A stretch of DNA of 64,000 nt from Plutella xylostella (GCF_932276165.1 NC_063997.1:10674001-10738000); one strand, 5' to 3'; positions 12,701-24,116 are shown, counted from the stretch's first letter. Numbers and translations are program-made. Notes: a model not told the origin generated them from the letters alone.

Positions 12701-15700
12701 TTATTTAAGTCAGCCAGCGTACATAACGATTTTTGTAGTTGGTACTTAAATACATAATGTAATAAATAAGACTGAATAAGTATGGCCTTTTTGTACCTTC
12801 TTAAGTAAGCAGCCTTATCTCTCATGAAATCTATGTCACAAGCTCGTAAGGAAGATTCATTATATCACATGAGGCACATCACTACGTAAGTAAATTATGT
12901 CACAATCTCATCATAATTGGTGCCCTTATGGATATGAATTAGCTAGACAATAGGAGACTTCTTGTTATAATTATTATAATCATAATTCATAGCCACTTCA
13001 TTGTTTGATCATTATTTTCGAGCACTCAGCAAATTGTCTAGTGGAATAAAGGAGTTTATTATGATAACCATCTCCTTTCTCTAACGGATGGACGGACCAG
13101 ACCGAAACAAAATATAAATTTTATTGGAAAGAAACAAAATAAAAGTCAAAGGTGGAACTTATAAGGTAAGCGTTCACTTATCGGTATCGTAAGTATCGGA
13201 CCAAACGGATATTCGTAAACGTATGGAGAAGCGGCGTCGGCTATGCTGATGAAGTAGACGCACTTGTGTGAATTTCTATGCAAGGAATACTGAATGCGAT
13301 GCGTCCGTTGTGTACGATGCTGAATGATGGACGCTTACCTGAAAGAGGCAAAAAATATGGTGACATGATTTTAACATAACATAAATTACATAAGCATTTA
13401 TATTCCATGTATATAATTAATAGATATACTTTTACAGTCTATTTGTATGGCGATTAGCCAGTGAACCTCCACTTGTTTGTGTTTTAATTTCTAAATTAAA
13501 TTATAATTATGTCACTGAAACCAAAACGAATCTAGGATTGAATTATATTTATAATATACATAATGCATCATAACGGTACCTAATGTACTTTAAATAATTA
13601 TAACAGGCGTTTAAATGAACTGATAATAATCTGAGAACGAAAGGTCATACACACAATAGTTTTTTTTTTACAATAATTGATGCCTAAATAACTAAGATTG
13701 TTATTTTTATTATTTTGACCTCATAGTCGTGAATGTACTGTTTTAATTTAACCTCGACTGGGTTAAATTCTGACGTCACACGATACAGATTGTTATAAAA
13801 TCCTTAAGAAATCTATGTAAAAGTATTCCAGGGTATTGCAAAAAGAAGCCGAAAGGGGGTGACTCTGGGCGTAATTTTGATTAAGCATTTTGATCTTCGA
13901 GAAAAAATACAGGTAGTAACTTGGTTGGTTACATTACTTTTTATTATTGTTTTTTTTTACAAATTTTTAAATTATGTAGAGCAAAAGTGGTTGAGACTGA
14001 CCCTATGACCATCCTCCACCTGAGACCACCCTCTTTCGGCTTACTACCACTTTTGATTTTCAAGAACAGGTATTATTTTATACCTGATCTAAGACATAGA
14101 TGTTGTGTCTAAACTATAAGATACTAAATTACCTCCCAATTACTCATCTTCTTAGTAAATTCCCAGGTTATTTTAACTATGCAAGACAATCTATGATAAA
14201 TCTGCACTTTTAATTCACACGTGGGACATTTAAATAACCTATTGAATTTATTTTCAGATGGGTTATAGATAGGTAGTGATTGGTAATTGGTATAGGTAGT
14301 CTATTCTAGACCTATAGATTTTACCACATTTATAATTCAAGGATGATAAAATCGACAAGTGACTGTCACACAAGTTCTTACAACATTTATGTGAGACTTA
14401 TGTGAGATAATTTCTTTAAGAAATTAATATTCTTTTCAGGAAATCAAACACTAGTTTTTCTTTACCTGTGTTTGGTTCTGCCGCTCATCATTTACATAAA
14501 TCGTTGCTTAAACCATCTATTGTTTTGTCAAGTAACTAAGCATTCTCTCGTGGTAAATTTACCTTTTACAACGTCTCGTTAATTATTCATTTTACATCAT
14601 ACGTAATAATTTAATAACGTTTAAATTCTGTTCTGAATGGCTTGACGGTTTGCTTTGACTAAAATTTTCATTGTAAGATGGTATCTCGCGATAATAAAGT
14701 TAAACAATTAGTTGTATAATAATTCTTGGGCTTTGTCTCGGTGGTAACATGATTCATATCAGCAGTTTTGCTTTCGTTTTTGGCTAATCTTTCTGTAACG
14801 TGAATTAATCTTTAGTTTTATAGAACACCAGGAATACCACTTTCAATACCATCATTGATTTCATCGATCGCAGTAATCTATTCGGGTCCCTCTCACCTCT
14901 CACTCCAATCCATTCCGTGCGTAGAAACAGAAACACACTATTGAAACGCCATGCATCCCGATGAGTCATGATAATCCCACCAATCACAACATGTCATTCC
15001 TTCCTACCTACCAAGTTGTGAGAATTAGGGTCTGTTCCACAATGTCTGGTTAGTGGCTACCTGACGGATAAAATACATGCTGTCACTTTCTGTTATTATT
15101 TTTTAGACAGTGACAGCATGTATTTTATCCGACAGGTAGCGACTAACCAGACATTGTGGAACAGGGGCTTAACCTAATTAAAATAGAAATTCGGGCAACT
15201 TTTGTGCTTAATTATCATTCGTATACTAGTGTTTATAACAATATGTCAATCTATATCAACCTATAATCATCCATTGCTGGACAAACTGGTCATAGCCCCC
15301 CAAAGAGCGCCACAACACTCTGCCCTCGGCCTTCTTTATTCATCCATTACTGGCTATTGAATACTAGCCTAAACTTTCCAGTTTCTGCTCTTTATCAATA
15401 ACCGTCTTCCATCCTAAATCACACTTTATCAAACAACCTCCTTTATCCCCAGGACAAGCAGCGCCCTCCAATCTACAACCCGGAGGACTACGCGACGTCT
15501 CTCCGCAAGTGGGGCAAGAAGTCGGGCGCGGCCGGCCTGTACGATGCGGAGCCGCAGGACAAGGCAAGGACCCTGCCCACTCCCGGGAGCAAGGACTACA
15601 GGTATGATGGTGACGATATATTAAATCTAGATATGCAGGCCTTCTCACGATGTTTTCCTTCATCGTGAGAACGATGGTTTACATTGTACTTAAATTCCAA

Positions 15701-18700
15701 AGAACTCATTGGTACATGTCAGCGCCGGGATTCGAACCTGCATCTCTTGCGTGAGAAGAGGGCGCTTACCCGACTGAGCTACCACCGCTCCAATGGTAAT
15801 ATTGATGGTCCGTAGGCCAGACCGCGCCGGTCCGAATCGAAGGACGAGAAAACGGTGAGGATGTGGCCTGCGGTTTGGTTGGCGGGCTGGCTGGCTTGTC
15901 ATCAAGGAAAATAAACTTTCTTTACCAGACATAGGGGAACGTCAACCACATGCATCCACACCTACATGCGTGCGATCCGATGTCTACACAGGTCGTGTGA
16001 CCTCATTTGTATGTATTTATTTTCGGGGTTTTCTTAGGGTAAGAAGGACCGCACCTGGATGCAAGGCCCACACACTATCTCCTATTGAATACTTATTTAC
16101 CCCCTAATTTTCCCCTCCATGGTTGCAGGAACCCGTGCCTGGAGATGGGCGAGGAGATGAGCCTGCGGCAGTTCGGCTCCCCCAGCGAGCTGCTCACCAA
16201 GCTGCGGGCTGACCTGCGCCTCTCCTTCCCCAGGTATTATACCTTGCTAATTTACTTTATTTATGGCCCAAAAAAAATACATCACACTAACATAAATTAA
16301 AACGGTGCAAAAGGCGGCCTTACTTATTGCTTATAGCAGTCTCAATCAGACAATCTTACGATGGAATCTTCTTTAATCAGACATGGCTACTCCAATATAC
16401 GCCCTCAGTTTAAAAGGTTTTACTAAGGCCAAAACTATACTAAGTACACATAGAAATAAGTTACTAGGGAAAAAAAACCTTCAAGTTACGGCCCTTCGGT
16501 TCTATCTGGCTGTTCTATCCACACTGAAGTCATATTCATCCCAGAGCTGGTAGGGCCTAGCTTTTTGTGGCGGCTAGAAATAAAAAAACGTTCACTGGCA
16601 TATTTCTTAAGAAATAGGTAATATGATCACAGCATGTATTAGTGAAGCCGACATAGTAATACAGTTACTAAAGTTAAAGAATATTGTTTAGTAATTAACA
16701 TAAATACCGCATCATCCTTACATAGTTTCACAGAAAAGATAAAAACGCCATTATTCTCAAAGGCTAACATTATTAAACCTTTATCCCTATATTAAGTTTA
16801 CCTTTAAAATAGAGCTTTTATATCGCTAAGCCGATTTTAATATAGGCTTACGGGTTCTTTACGAGCTTTTAATGTCCAAGTCTATACCATTCTTATCTCT
16901 TTTACAGGTTTTTATTTAAAATGGTAGCAAAGTCGCTTCACAAAAGCTTCGATAACATCGATAAAACTTCTTTATAATATAAATTCTCAGCTACTAAAAT
17001 ACAATGTTGAGGTACACTCGGCATCCTTGGCATATAACGAATATTAAAATAGTGAAAGAAAATATCAAACTTAATAAGACTTTGAATATGCATATCTACA
17101 AATTAATTACTTATACAGCGTGAAGTTTTGTCAGTGACGTCCCCGTACTCATCATAATATGTAATTATTATTATTTCCACCCTGTATCTTTCAAACACAG
17201 TAATGAAAATTGGTTTTAGTATCAACAATAGAAACAAGAAGTGTCACAGTAACTCTTCACTCAAACTAAAATCATTATTTCTGATTGTAATGTTAGTTAG
17301 TTCTTCATTTATATTTACCTTCTGTTGTGGCCATGACAGTAGCGGTTTTTATAAGCTTACAAAAAGTACAGTCAGTTGATAAACTGCCTCCGATTATCAC
17401 ATGATAGGCAGAGCAGTTGCACCAAATACATTATACTCTACACCAAATGACCCTCTCCATCTTTAAATCTCTGTAATTTTTGAATACCTACTTAGTAATT
17501 AATATTGAACGGGCAAAAATTAGCCATAAAAGAACCTTATAAGTACTCGGCACATCATACTATTCTATTCTCTGTGGGGGTGTAAGTACCTGCACCTGGC
17601 TCTCTCGAGTGGAACCTTTGTGCATATCCCCAAGGTCTAAACTGCCTTCTGGTCTAAGCTTGGACCATTTCCCACCACGCTGATCCACTGCGGGTTGGTC
17701 GGTTCACATATCTAGATGTGCTAAATCTAGATATGCAGGTTTCCTCACGATGTTTTCCTTCTCCGTAAGAGCGATGGTATACATTGTACTTAAGTTAAAA
17801 TAACTCATTGGTACATGTCAGCGCCGGGATCGAACCCGCATCTCTTGCGTGAGAAGCGGGCGCTTACCCGACTGAGCTACCACCGCTCTTCACATCATAC
17901 TTCTATAAGTAGTTTTTGGGATTTAAATAAAAATCAGATTATAACTTTAAGGTTTTTAAGTTTCAGTTAGGCAGGTTTTTAGTAAATCGCTGGTTTCCGA
18001 GCCGCATTGCAGAAAAGTTTATTTTTCAAATTGCCGGGAGGTTCCCGTGAAGTCCTGTCGTAATGGCGCAGTAGCAATTTTTTATGTCCTCAAATTACAT
18101 GGCACACGTTTTCTCATTCCAAATGAGATTATTTCGCTGAAATTATTTCTTTGCTTGAGTTAATTTGTGGGAAGAACAGGAGAGGCTGTCTTTCGTAGTA
18201 CCTAATATAAATTTAATGCTGTTCTTAACTATATTTTATGTGGAGTTTCTTAGTAGGTATATTTATATTGCTAGCATAGAATCTAAATCGGATGCTTAGC
18301 ATATATCTTAACTTATCAACGTATTGCATGTTTTAACCAATAACGTCCCTGTAACCCCTTGGTAAACCAGACACAATAGATTTTTAAATGTCTCTGATTC
18401 CTCGGGATGTAAGGGTTTAAATTTAATTGGTCTGGTACTAGCTTATTTATGTTTACAGATCCTATAATCATCACGTTTCTTGTTTCCAGTTTCATCCAAG
18501 AGTTCGCGGGCGAGCCGCTAGATGGCGTGACGCTGCTGCTGGAACTCCTGCGCAACGTGCAGCTCAGCCAATCAGGGGACGGCGCGAAGGGGCCGCCGCT
18601 CGTGCGCAGGAGACCCTTGCTGGATGAGCTGGCTTGTCTGTAAGTATAGTCGTTTTGTTGTTGTAATTATATAATATAGTCTTTCACTTCACCACTTCCG

Positions 18701-21700
18701 CCAGATCCAAGATTTTGGTTAGGAATATCATGTATAAAATAATAAGTAGCAGGTACTCCACTGTACGACATGGGTTTTCTCCTAGACTGGAGAGCTTTTG
18801 ACATAATCTCCTCGCTTGGTAAGATCAATAACACCCAGTTTGTAATATACACTTGCGAGAGTCAGGAGCAAGGAAAAAAATCCGGCGACATATGGAAACG
18901 TCAATAGCAGGTGATCTGGAGGTTTCTGGTCAGTGTACAATCGGGAGGCGACCACTATAGAAAGATCTCCACAGGAATTCGCTGTGTAAACCTCAGATTT
19001 TTTGTACCCTAATAGATATTTCTACTAACTTTACTTTTCCTATATTTCCAGGCAATGCCTCTGGAGCTGCTGCAGCCGCTACCCGGAGTGCGTGCGGCGC
19101 GTGGCGGCGGGCCCGCACGGCGCCTACACGCTCACCGTCACCATCATGTCCTCCGTCAACAAGTGCCGCGTGCTGGGGCTGCAGGTCAGATTGACACTTC
19201 AAATTTCATTAAAGCCCTTTATCACAATGTCTGGTTAGTAGCTACCAGTGAGATAAAAGACATGCTGTCACTCTGTTTTATTATTTTTAGCACTGGAAGA
19301 AGTTTCAGTATTTAAATACTTAGGCAGTCGGTTAAGGAATGATAACACCCTTGCACCTGAGATACCAGCCCGAATAGCAGGTGCTGCAAATGCCTTCGGA
19401 AAACTAAAATCACGCGTCTGGAACTCACGTGACCTGAAACTTCAGACTAAGTTACTAGTATACAAGGCCATAATACTGCCTATCTTATTGTACGCCGCCG
19501 AGACGTGGTGCTGTTACAAAGCAGACATCAAGCAGCTTGACACCTTCCACCTTAAGTGTTTAAGATCCATTCTGCGAATTAAATGGCAGGATCGTATACC
19601 GAACACTGAAGTCCTACGTCGATCCAAACTGTCTGGAGTTGAGTCTCTCATTGCAAAGCAACAATTAAGATGGAGCGGACACGTTTTACGCATGGACGAT
19701 AGTAGATTGCCAAAGGCAGTTTTCTACTCCGAACTCTCGTGCGGGAAGCGCAAGCAGGGTGGACAATATCTGCGCTACAAAGACGTACTTAAACGTAATC
19801 TTGTGGCTTGCAACATTCCGACAAAGAGTTGGGAGGAGCGCGCGCGTAGTAGACCAGAATGGCGTCATACCGTCCACACAAATGTGGACCGTTTCGAACA
19901 GAAGCGTCTGGAAGACCTTGATGCAAAACGCCAGGCACGGAAAACCAGACCGAAGCCCTCCTACAACTACACGTACAACTCGTCTGGCCAACTGTACTGT
20001 ACGCCTTGTAGTCGTGTTTTCAAGACGAAGTTTGGCTTTGCAAGTCACATCAGAGCCCACCAAAACAACAACCCGGATTGAACATACAGGAGTCGCCGTC
20101 GCCGGATACGGTGTGGAGGACATGAATGAATTATTATTTTTAAGACAGTGACAGCATTTATTTTATCCCACAGATAGCCACTAACCAGACATTGTGAAAC
20201 AGGCCCTTCTTCTTCTTATCGTGTCGACGACAAACCAACAAAGTCGCTAAATAATACATGCCCAGAACTGGGCCTAATAATATGAAGCGCCATAGTCCAG
20301 CTAGTCTCAGTAATCGGAACCACTAGCAAGATACTTCAAGTGGGCGCTGCAGCAATCGTTAAGCCTAGGCAGAGGGGGCAGCTTGAAAACATAACACCAC
20401 ACTTTCAGAACAAGCTTGCTTTTGTTGGGGTCCACCAACCCGCACTAGGCCCGCGTGGTGGACTAGGCCTGAAACCCTTCCTTCAACCGTCTCGTGCCCC
20501 AGCAGTGGGGACGTGATGGGTTGTGATGATTATACAGGGTGTTAACTAGAATGCGTTTGAGCGGGAAATGGGAGTTAGTATTAGTCTAACCAAGCACGTT
20601 TCTAAGAAAAAAAACATCAGTATCTCGAATATTTATGTTTAAAGTCTAAAGTAAAGTGGAAAGTTTTACCTTAATCAAAAACATGGTCACCCTACACAAA
20701 CACATAACCAATGAGACATTCGATTGCAAGAGAACACACACTGTAAATTTGTTATCAACTTCACTTTTCATAATTTATTTGATGTAACTATGATTGTAAT
20801 TAATTAACATTTACCTTTCCAGTCCCATCTACCCTGTATTGTACACCTACTTACCAATGTAATTGTTTTAATTTCAGCTGCTGACAAAGGCGTGCTACCC
20901 GCCAGCCAACGGGCACGCCGCGGTGTCGGAGGCGCTGTCCACGCTGCGGCTGAGATACGGCGAGCCTGTCAGATTCAGGTCTGTGATTTGTTGACTTGTG
21001 TTGAGTTGTTTAGTTACTCACAAAGTTGTTGAGCGCTAACGGCGTCGGTAACGCGGCCACGTAGCCCGCAGAGCCGACGACCGCTGGAGTACAAAGGTTC
21101 TGGAGTGGAGATCCCGTGTCGGCAAACGGCGTGTCGGTCGCCCCCCAACCCGTTGGTCTGATGATCTGCGGAAGGTAGCGGGAAGCCGCTGGATGCAGAT
21201 GGCGGGTGACCGTTTGGGGTGGCGATCGTTAGGAGAGGCCTATGTCCAACAGTGGACTACAGAAAGCTGAGAGATAGAGAGAGTTGAGCGCTAATGCCAC
21301 ACCGTGCGCGTTAGCCTAGCCTATGCGAAGCGTATGGGACGCAAGACAAGCAGCTGAACACAGAACAGATACGCTCTTGGACTATGTCTGCCTTATCTGC
21401 ATTACAAAATCTGCTACGGCGTCCCATACGCCTTGCTAGACTTCTGACTGTGCTATGTTTGGATGGATATTTACACGCCCGTTTTCCTCAATTCCCCTGG
21501 CAGGTTCCTGGTAGGCATGCTGCAGAGCGCGGGCGGGTCCGGGGAGCTGCAGGCGGCGGGGCTGGCCTTCATCAACGCGCTGCTGGTGAGCGCGCCGTCG
21601 CCGCAGCGCCGCCTCTACATCCAGGCCGAGCTGGAGCAGGCTGGGATAGATATTGTCACGCTGAAGAAGGTTGGTTAAGGGAGATTGGTGTGAAGCTCAA

Positions 21701-24116
21701 TTAATGTTAAAGTTTTCAAAATAAAGTAGGTATCTAATCAAGTACATAGTACAGTACATATTTGATTGGAGGGTCAGAGAGGTAACTGTCGAAAAAGTAC
21801 CTGTAGAATTTAGTTAAGACGGTCTTGAAATATTGATGCTTCAGAAGCGCTTCGAATGTCTTTTGTATGGCTTACTTTACATTTATAGGTACACCTATGT
21901 ACCATGTGATGATACTCTAAGTAAAGGATCCCTTATACTTTATTCGTCTGGTCTGGCCATTTATTTTTAATTTACGTAACCTAAACATAGCACCAGTGTC
22001 TAACGTATGCTCTTAGAAACTGAATCTTACAGAAATTGTTTTTTATTATGTCCTACAGATGGTCTCCAAACTGCCAAACACGACGAGCCAGGTGATGAAA
22101 GAGATAGAGAACTATGAGAAGCAGCTGATCGACATCGACACGCTGAGCGAGAAGGCAAACGAAGCCGTGAAAGAGAAGGACGATCTGAGAAACAAACTGG
22201 AACTACTTGAGAAGAGAGTTAAGGTGGGTATTCCAGTATATTTTGAACTCAGATTGAATCAGCTATCATCGTCGATATAAAATTTTCCTCATAAATGAAG
22301 AGCAAGTTGTTTAAAACTGTCGCTTTCTTACAGATACTCCAAGAAGAAAAGGGCATCCTGCTATCCTTGGAGAAATGTCTCAAAGAGAAATGCTGTGAGC
22401 TCCAGGAAGAGGTGTCCACGTTGAGGTCCGAACATGGAAACTCCAACCGCAAGAAGTCATTCTGTGTCAAGAAGAAAAACTCAGTGCGGTTAAATAGAGG
22501 TACGTATCCTAAATACAGCTCCCTTTTGATAGCCAGCATCGGCCTGTTAACTGACTGAAAGTTCTTCAATTAACAAATAATCTTATTCTTCAGATGAGTC
22601 ATCTCCCCCAGAGGATGAAGGAATAAGCTCCTCAGAAAGATCGCTGAGTCCAGAAGGTGACATGCAAAGAGAGTCCATGGTATACGAAGTCTTCAACGTC
22701 AAAAACGAAACATACGATTTAATGCGAAACAAGAGAACTCTACACAAGAAACTTGACAGAAACAATGACTACAAGAAATCATCTGACGAAGAAGAAGAAA
22801 CCACTATCGATGACGTCATACAAGAATTACGAAACATCGTCAACGATGCGGAGTCTGAACATTACGACAAAGAAAAGAATGGCTTTCACGATGATAAATC
22901 ATCCAGGTGCAATCAAACGTCAGAAACTAACGTTTCTGTTAATGTTATGGAATGCAAGAAGCATAGAAACCTCGAAAAAGAAGACTCGATAACAAGCACT
23001 CGTCATAGCATTCACATTGCTGATAGCACGGAGTATCTGAACGAAGTAAGAGATGAGGATGATGACGAAACAGAGATTGTTCCGAGCAAGATTCTTCCTC
23101 ATCCACCGAGAAAGTCCAAGAGCCTGATTCATTTATTCCCACCGGTAGACCAGGGGTTGGTATACAACAAGCCTCCTGATATATACGATGAAAACTTTTA
23201 CTCCAGTGATGAGGGCTCCGATTCCCTGCTGAGTTCATCCAGATGTCGTAATGAGGTGACCAAAAAACCTTCAGTGTCCAGTTTTGATTTTCAGGAATGT
23301 CGCGCCATTTTCAACTCTTTGGCTGAAGGCACTAAAAGAGAAGATAACGAACTGAGACAATCGAGAACGCGCTCGAGGGAAGAGTGTCGGAGGAACTCAA
23401 TCAAACGAAGCGAGTCATTCCAGGCTTCGGAAAAGGGTTCAAGGCAACGCGAATATATCGACAGCTTGTTCTACAACGATAGTCACAACTCGATGATCGA
23501 AGCCTCCAAAAGCCCATTACAAAGATCTGGATCCAAAAACAGTCGCGTAGACGAAATCGTTAGTCTGATTGAGTCAAAAAAACTTACAAAAAGCTTGGAT
23601 CGTATCGATGAAGGTCTGAATTCCATGGTCGACATTGTGATGATGGCCGAGCCCAAGAAATCCGGTTGGCCCTACAGATCCTCGTCCAGGACTAACAGCG
23701 ACAATGGGAAAGAGACGCCATTAATTGCTATCACCAAGTCAACGAGCAGACAAAACAATTACCATCACATGAGGTACGACTCCAGGTCCAGCAAGGACCG
23801 TGGCTCGCCGAACAAGGCCGAGTCTCCCCAAAAGTTCTACTTGCCGAACTCGAAGCGTAGCTCCGGATCATTCGAGAATCAAACTGGATCTTCGTACAAT
23901 AACACTTCGTTTCTGGTGAAGAGGGGGCACACCAACGCTGGGTTCTACTCGGGTACTCCGATCATGCGGGACGCGCCTGCCAGTATGACCAGCCTCGTGA
24001 TGAACGGCACCCACAGCCACGGGGACCTCAAGAGGACCCTCTCACCCATCGGAGGACAAAAGAACAACTTCATGGGCATCCCGAAAGTAACTGATATGCC
24101 GTCAGGGTTATACTGA
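3797..24116 (+). CDS. mwh: Multiple wing hairs-like GBD/FH3 domain protein
   Basis: Ten coding exons: 3797-3838, 15453-15601, 16129-16233, 18490-18639, 19052-19184, 20878-20978, 21504-21669, 22059-22223, 22334-22499, 22594-24116. All junctions are GT-AG and phases sum to 899 codons plus stop. Residues about 60-340 form a formin-type GTPase-binding/FH3 region (for example LRQFGSPSELLTKLRADLR and LDGVTLLLELLRNVQ). Residues about 285-385 are heptad-rich coiled coil (from QVMKEIENYEKQLID onward). The last exon adds about 507 charged, serine-rich residues. No proline-rich FH1 or actin-nucleating FH2 domain follows. That architecture defines Drosophila Mwh, a planar cell polarity effector that restricts actin prehair formation. 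The start is tentative: the first exon stays open upstream of ATG 3797 to the acceptor at 3774, so earlier coding exons could exist. Donor GTTGGT after 21669 is weak. Confidence 0.82.
4189..7114 (-). pseudogene. LINE ORF2: endonuclease plus reverse transcriptase, two frameshifts
   Basis: The endonuclease part (7114-6143) shows the AP-endonuclease motifs QNMQSI, LSELW, GGDFNID and GFSDHKAT. Near 6180 the frame breaks at a run of A residues. The next frame carries the start of the reverse transcriptase (KPVHKKEDQTILNHYRPIAL). A second break near 5548 shifts into the frame 5535-4189. There, motif A is DMTKAYDRV, the PQGSVLG motif is intact, and motif C reads LFTDD instead of the usual F/YADD. 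The two catalytic aspartates are kept. As written the gene cannot give one protein, but only two small indels separate it from continuity, so the insertion looks fairly young. Confidence 0.85.
7077..8228 (-). CDS. LINE ORF1 protein with PHD-like zinc finger and coiled coil
   Basis: An intact 383-residue frame. Residues about 8-62 have PHD-like zinc-ligand spacing (CAECLTNI, CTECNDWFDLIC, WKCQLC). Residues about 150-215 are a predicted coiled coil, rich in K/E heptads. A more globular C-terminal part follows (KIVLYGLHQHN onward), a typical place for the ORF1 nucleic-acid-binding domain. PHD-type fingers are known in ORF1 of some CR1-related elements. The protein would coat the LINE RNA. The stop at 7077 overlaps the ORF2 start region at 7114, as is common in two-ORF LINEs. 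No frameshift is seen. Confidence 0.85.
   Translation of the reverse strand: MASKLPNVKCAECLTNIDSKERLKCTECNDWFDLICANVSEKRFYNTMTKEHKSNWKCQLCITKKPRGDNTNTPVRAGRTGIMTNEASTSKLTDIGKHTNITERKKSNKNEPQNKSNSSLEIDDILGDTQYTSTMMDDDILERFGRLLDTKLEKMKLSIVQDLKETIFGEMNKPIEALKEEVNAVVIEQKDLKEDINKLNQKIKNIEQQLHNVNKPNKIVLYGLHQHNNYETDDELLDRISNVFYDIMKININPFIEDLRRIGNRGNKKPVEIELISKRMTKYILNNKGWFKNTGLAVGAFVDGNELQERNRISRKLKEARRNGQHAYIKNNKLYVNGKEIEMENDITDKETKEDESTPDLPKLTNIEPETYEDAQQKNKLFR
9120..9155. repeat. Perfect 16 bp hairpin with TACG loop
   Basis: The left arm GCGTTGGCCCTAAAAT (9120-9135) is the exact reverse complement of 9140-9155, with a four-base loop. It lies in mwh intron 1 and no gene frame explains it. It may be the core of a decayed foldback element. 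Confidence 0.7.
11253..11436 (-). mobile_element. Dispersed lepidopteran retroelement 3' end
   Basis: Contains a CTGT microsatellite, then ACTACTGAACGGATTTGTATG, then AACATAGGCTACTTTTTATC, then CGAAGCGAAGCTCGCGGG. The same consensus occurs in the opposite orientation at 40251-40440 and as a scrap at about 50487-50520. This common moth repeat is probably a SINE or LINE 3' end. No coding capacity. Confidence 0.65.
13164..13343. mobile_element. Possible MITE with AGGTAAGCGT termini
   Basis: The left end reads AGGTAAGCGTTCA and the right end, reverse-complemented, reads AGGTAAGCGTCCA, with weaker similarity inward (TATCGGTATCGT against CATTCAGCATCGT). About 180 bp with no coding. Boundaries and family are uncertain. 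Confidence 0.35.
15028..15168. mobile_element. Intact foldback MITE with long inverted arms
   Basis: Two arms of about 55-60 bp are near-perfect inverted repeats. The left includes TCCACAATGTCTGGTTAGTG, and the right includes its complement ending in CCAGACATTGTGGAACAG. A short T/A-rich loop separates them. Flanking TTA on both sides is a candidate target-site duplication. A second copy at 19210-20207 is split by a LINE insertion. Confidence 0.75.
15623..15790 (-). mobile_element. tRNA-derived SINE, 3'-shortened copy
   Basis: On the minus strand it starts GAGCGGTGGTAGCTCAGTCG. It carries a perfect pol III A box (TAGCTCAGTCGG, complement of 15770-15781) and B box (GGTTCGAATCC, complement of 15728-15738). 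The body runs to AAATCTAG and then stops, whereas the copy at 17561-17890 continues to a LINE-like tail. It begins only about 20 bp downstream of the mwh exon 2 donor (15602). Confidence 0.8.
17561..17890 (-). mobile_element. Full-length tRNA-derived SINE with target-site duplication
   Basis: Flanked by the direct repeat CACATCATAC at 17551-17560 and 17891-17900. On the minus strand it has a tRNA-like head (A box complement of 17868-17879; B box GGGTTCGATCCC, complement of 17825-17836), then a body shared with 15623-15790. The 3' tail at 17561-17632 closely matches the tail of the LINE fragment at 50044-50477, including CTCTCTCGAGTGGAACCTTT and the terminal TATTCTATTCTC. The SINE probably uses that LINE's machinery. 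Confidence 0.85.
19210..20207. mobile_element. Foldback MITE copy split by a LINE insertion
   Basis: The outer parts (19210-19289 and 20143-20207) match the two arms of the MITE at 15028-15168, with some mismatches (CACAATGTCTGGTTAGTA on the left; CTAACCAGACATTGTGAAAC on the right). The loop is interrupted by an 841 bp LINE piece at 19290-20130. The composite sits in mwh intron 5, between the exons ending at 19184 and starting at 20878. Confidence 0.8.
19290..20130 (+). mobile_element. 5'-truncated LINE: reverse-transcriptase C-terminus with C2H2 finger
   Basis: Flanked by a 12 bp target-site duplication, TTATTATTTTTA, at 19278-19289 and 20131-20142. The open frame, already open at the truncation point and ending at 20081, encodes the tail of an RTE-like reverse transcriptase (FKYLGSRLRND, LYAAETWCCYKAD, QQLRWSGHVLRMDDSRLP). 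Just before the stop is a C2H2-type finger (YCTPCSRVFKTKF, then HIRAH). No catalytic RT motifs remain, so it is a dead fragment, but its frame is still open. Confidence 0.85.
20220..20545. repeat. Dispersed lepidopteran repeat
   Basis: Carries AGTGGGGACGTGATGGGTTG and GGACTAGGCCTGAA, the reverse-orientation counterpart of sequences at about 29995-30290 and 63483-63600. Probably a retroelement 3' region. No coding potential supported. Lies in mwh intron 5. Confidence 0.55.
21035..21270 (+). mobile_element. LINE 3' end fragment (plus strand)
   Basis: Translates with frame damage to a LINE C-terminal tail (WSDDLRKVAGSRWMQMAG, then RSLGEAYVQQWTTES). This is the same type of tail as the minus-strand piece at 1968-2165. 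It lies in mwh intron 6. Confidence 0.7.

Larger units (their letters stand above)
3839..15452. other. mwh intron 1, large and repeat-filled
   Basis: This 11.6 kb intron holds the LINE at 3966-8330, a perfect hairpin at 9120-9155, a dispersed repeat at 11253-11436, a possible MITE at 13164-13343 and a MITE at 15028-15168. A short LINE-tail-like sequence at about 15260-15345 resembles one near 33180-33235. The stretches at 9390-9540 and 13850-14060 share a motif around ACAAAAGTGGTT and are probably pieces of one dispersed repeat. The remainder is AT-rich with no supported coding exon. Confidence 0.6.

Noticed and set aside
15715..15790. Possible tRNA gene (good A and B boxes)
   Set aside because: No acceptor stem pairing or discriminator fits. 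The same sequence recurs at 17820-17890 with a SINE body, so it is a SINE head.
19686..20123. 145-residue minus-strand frame over the LINE fragment
   Set aside because: The plus-strand frame has clear reverse-transcriptase C-terminal motifs; this is its shadow.
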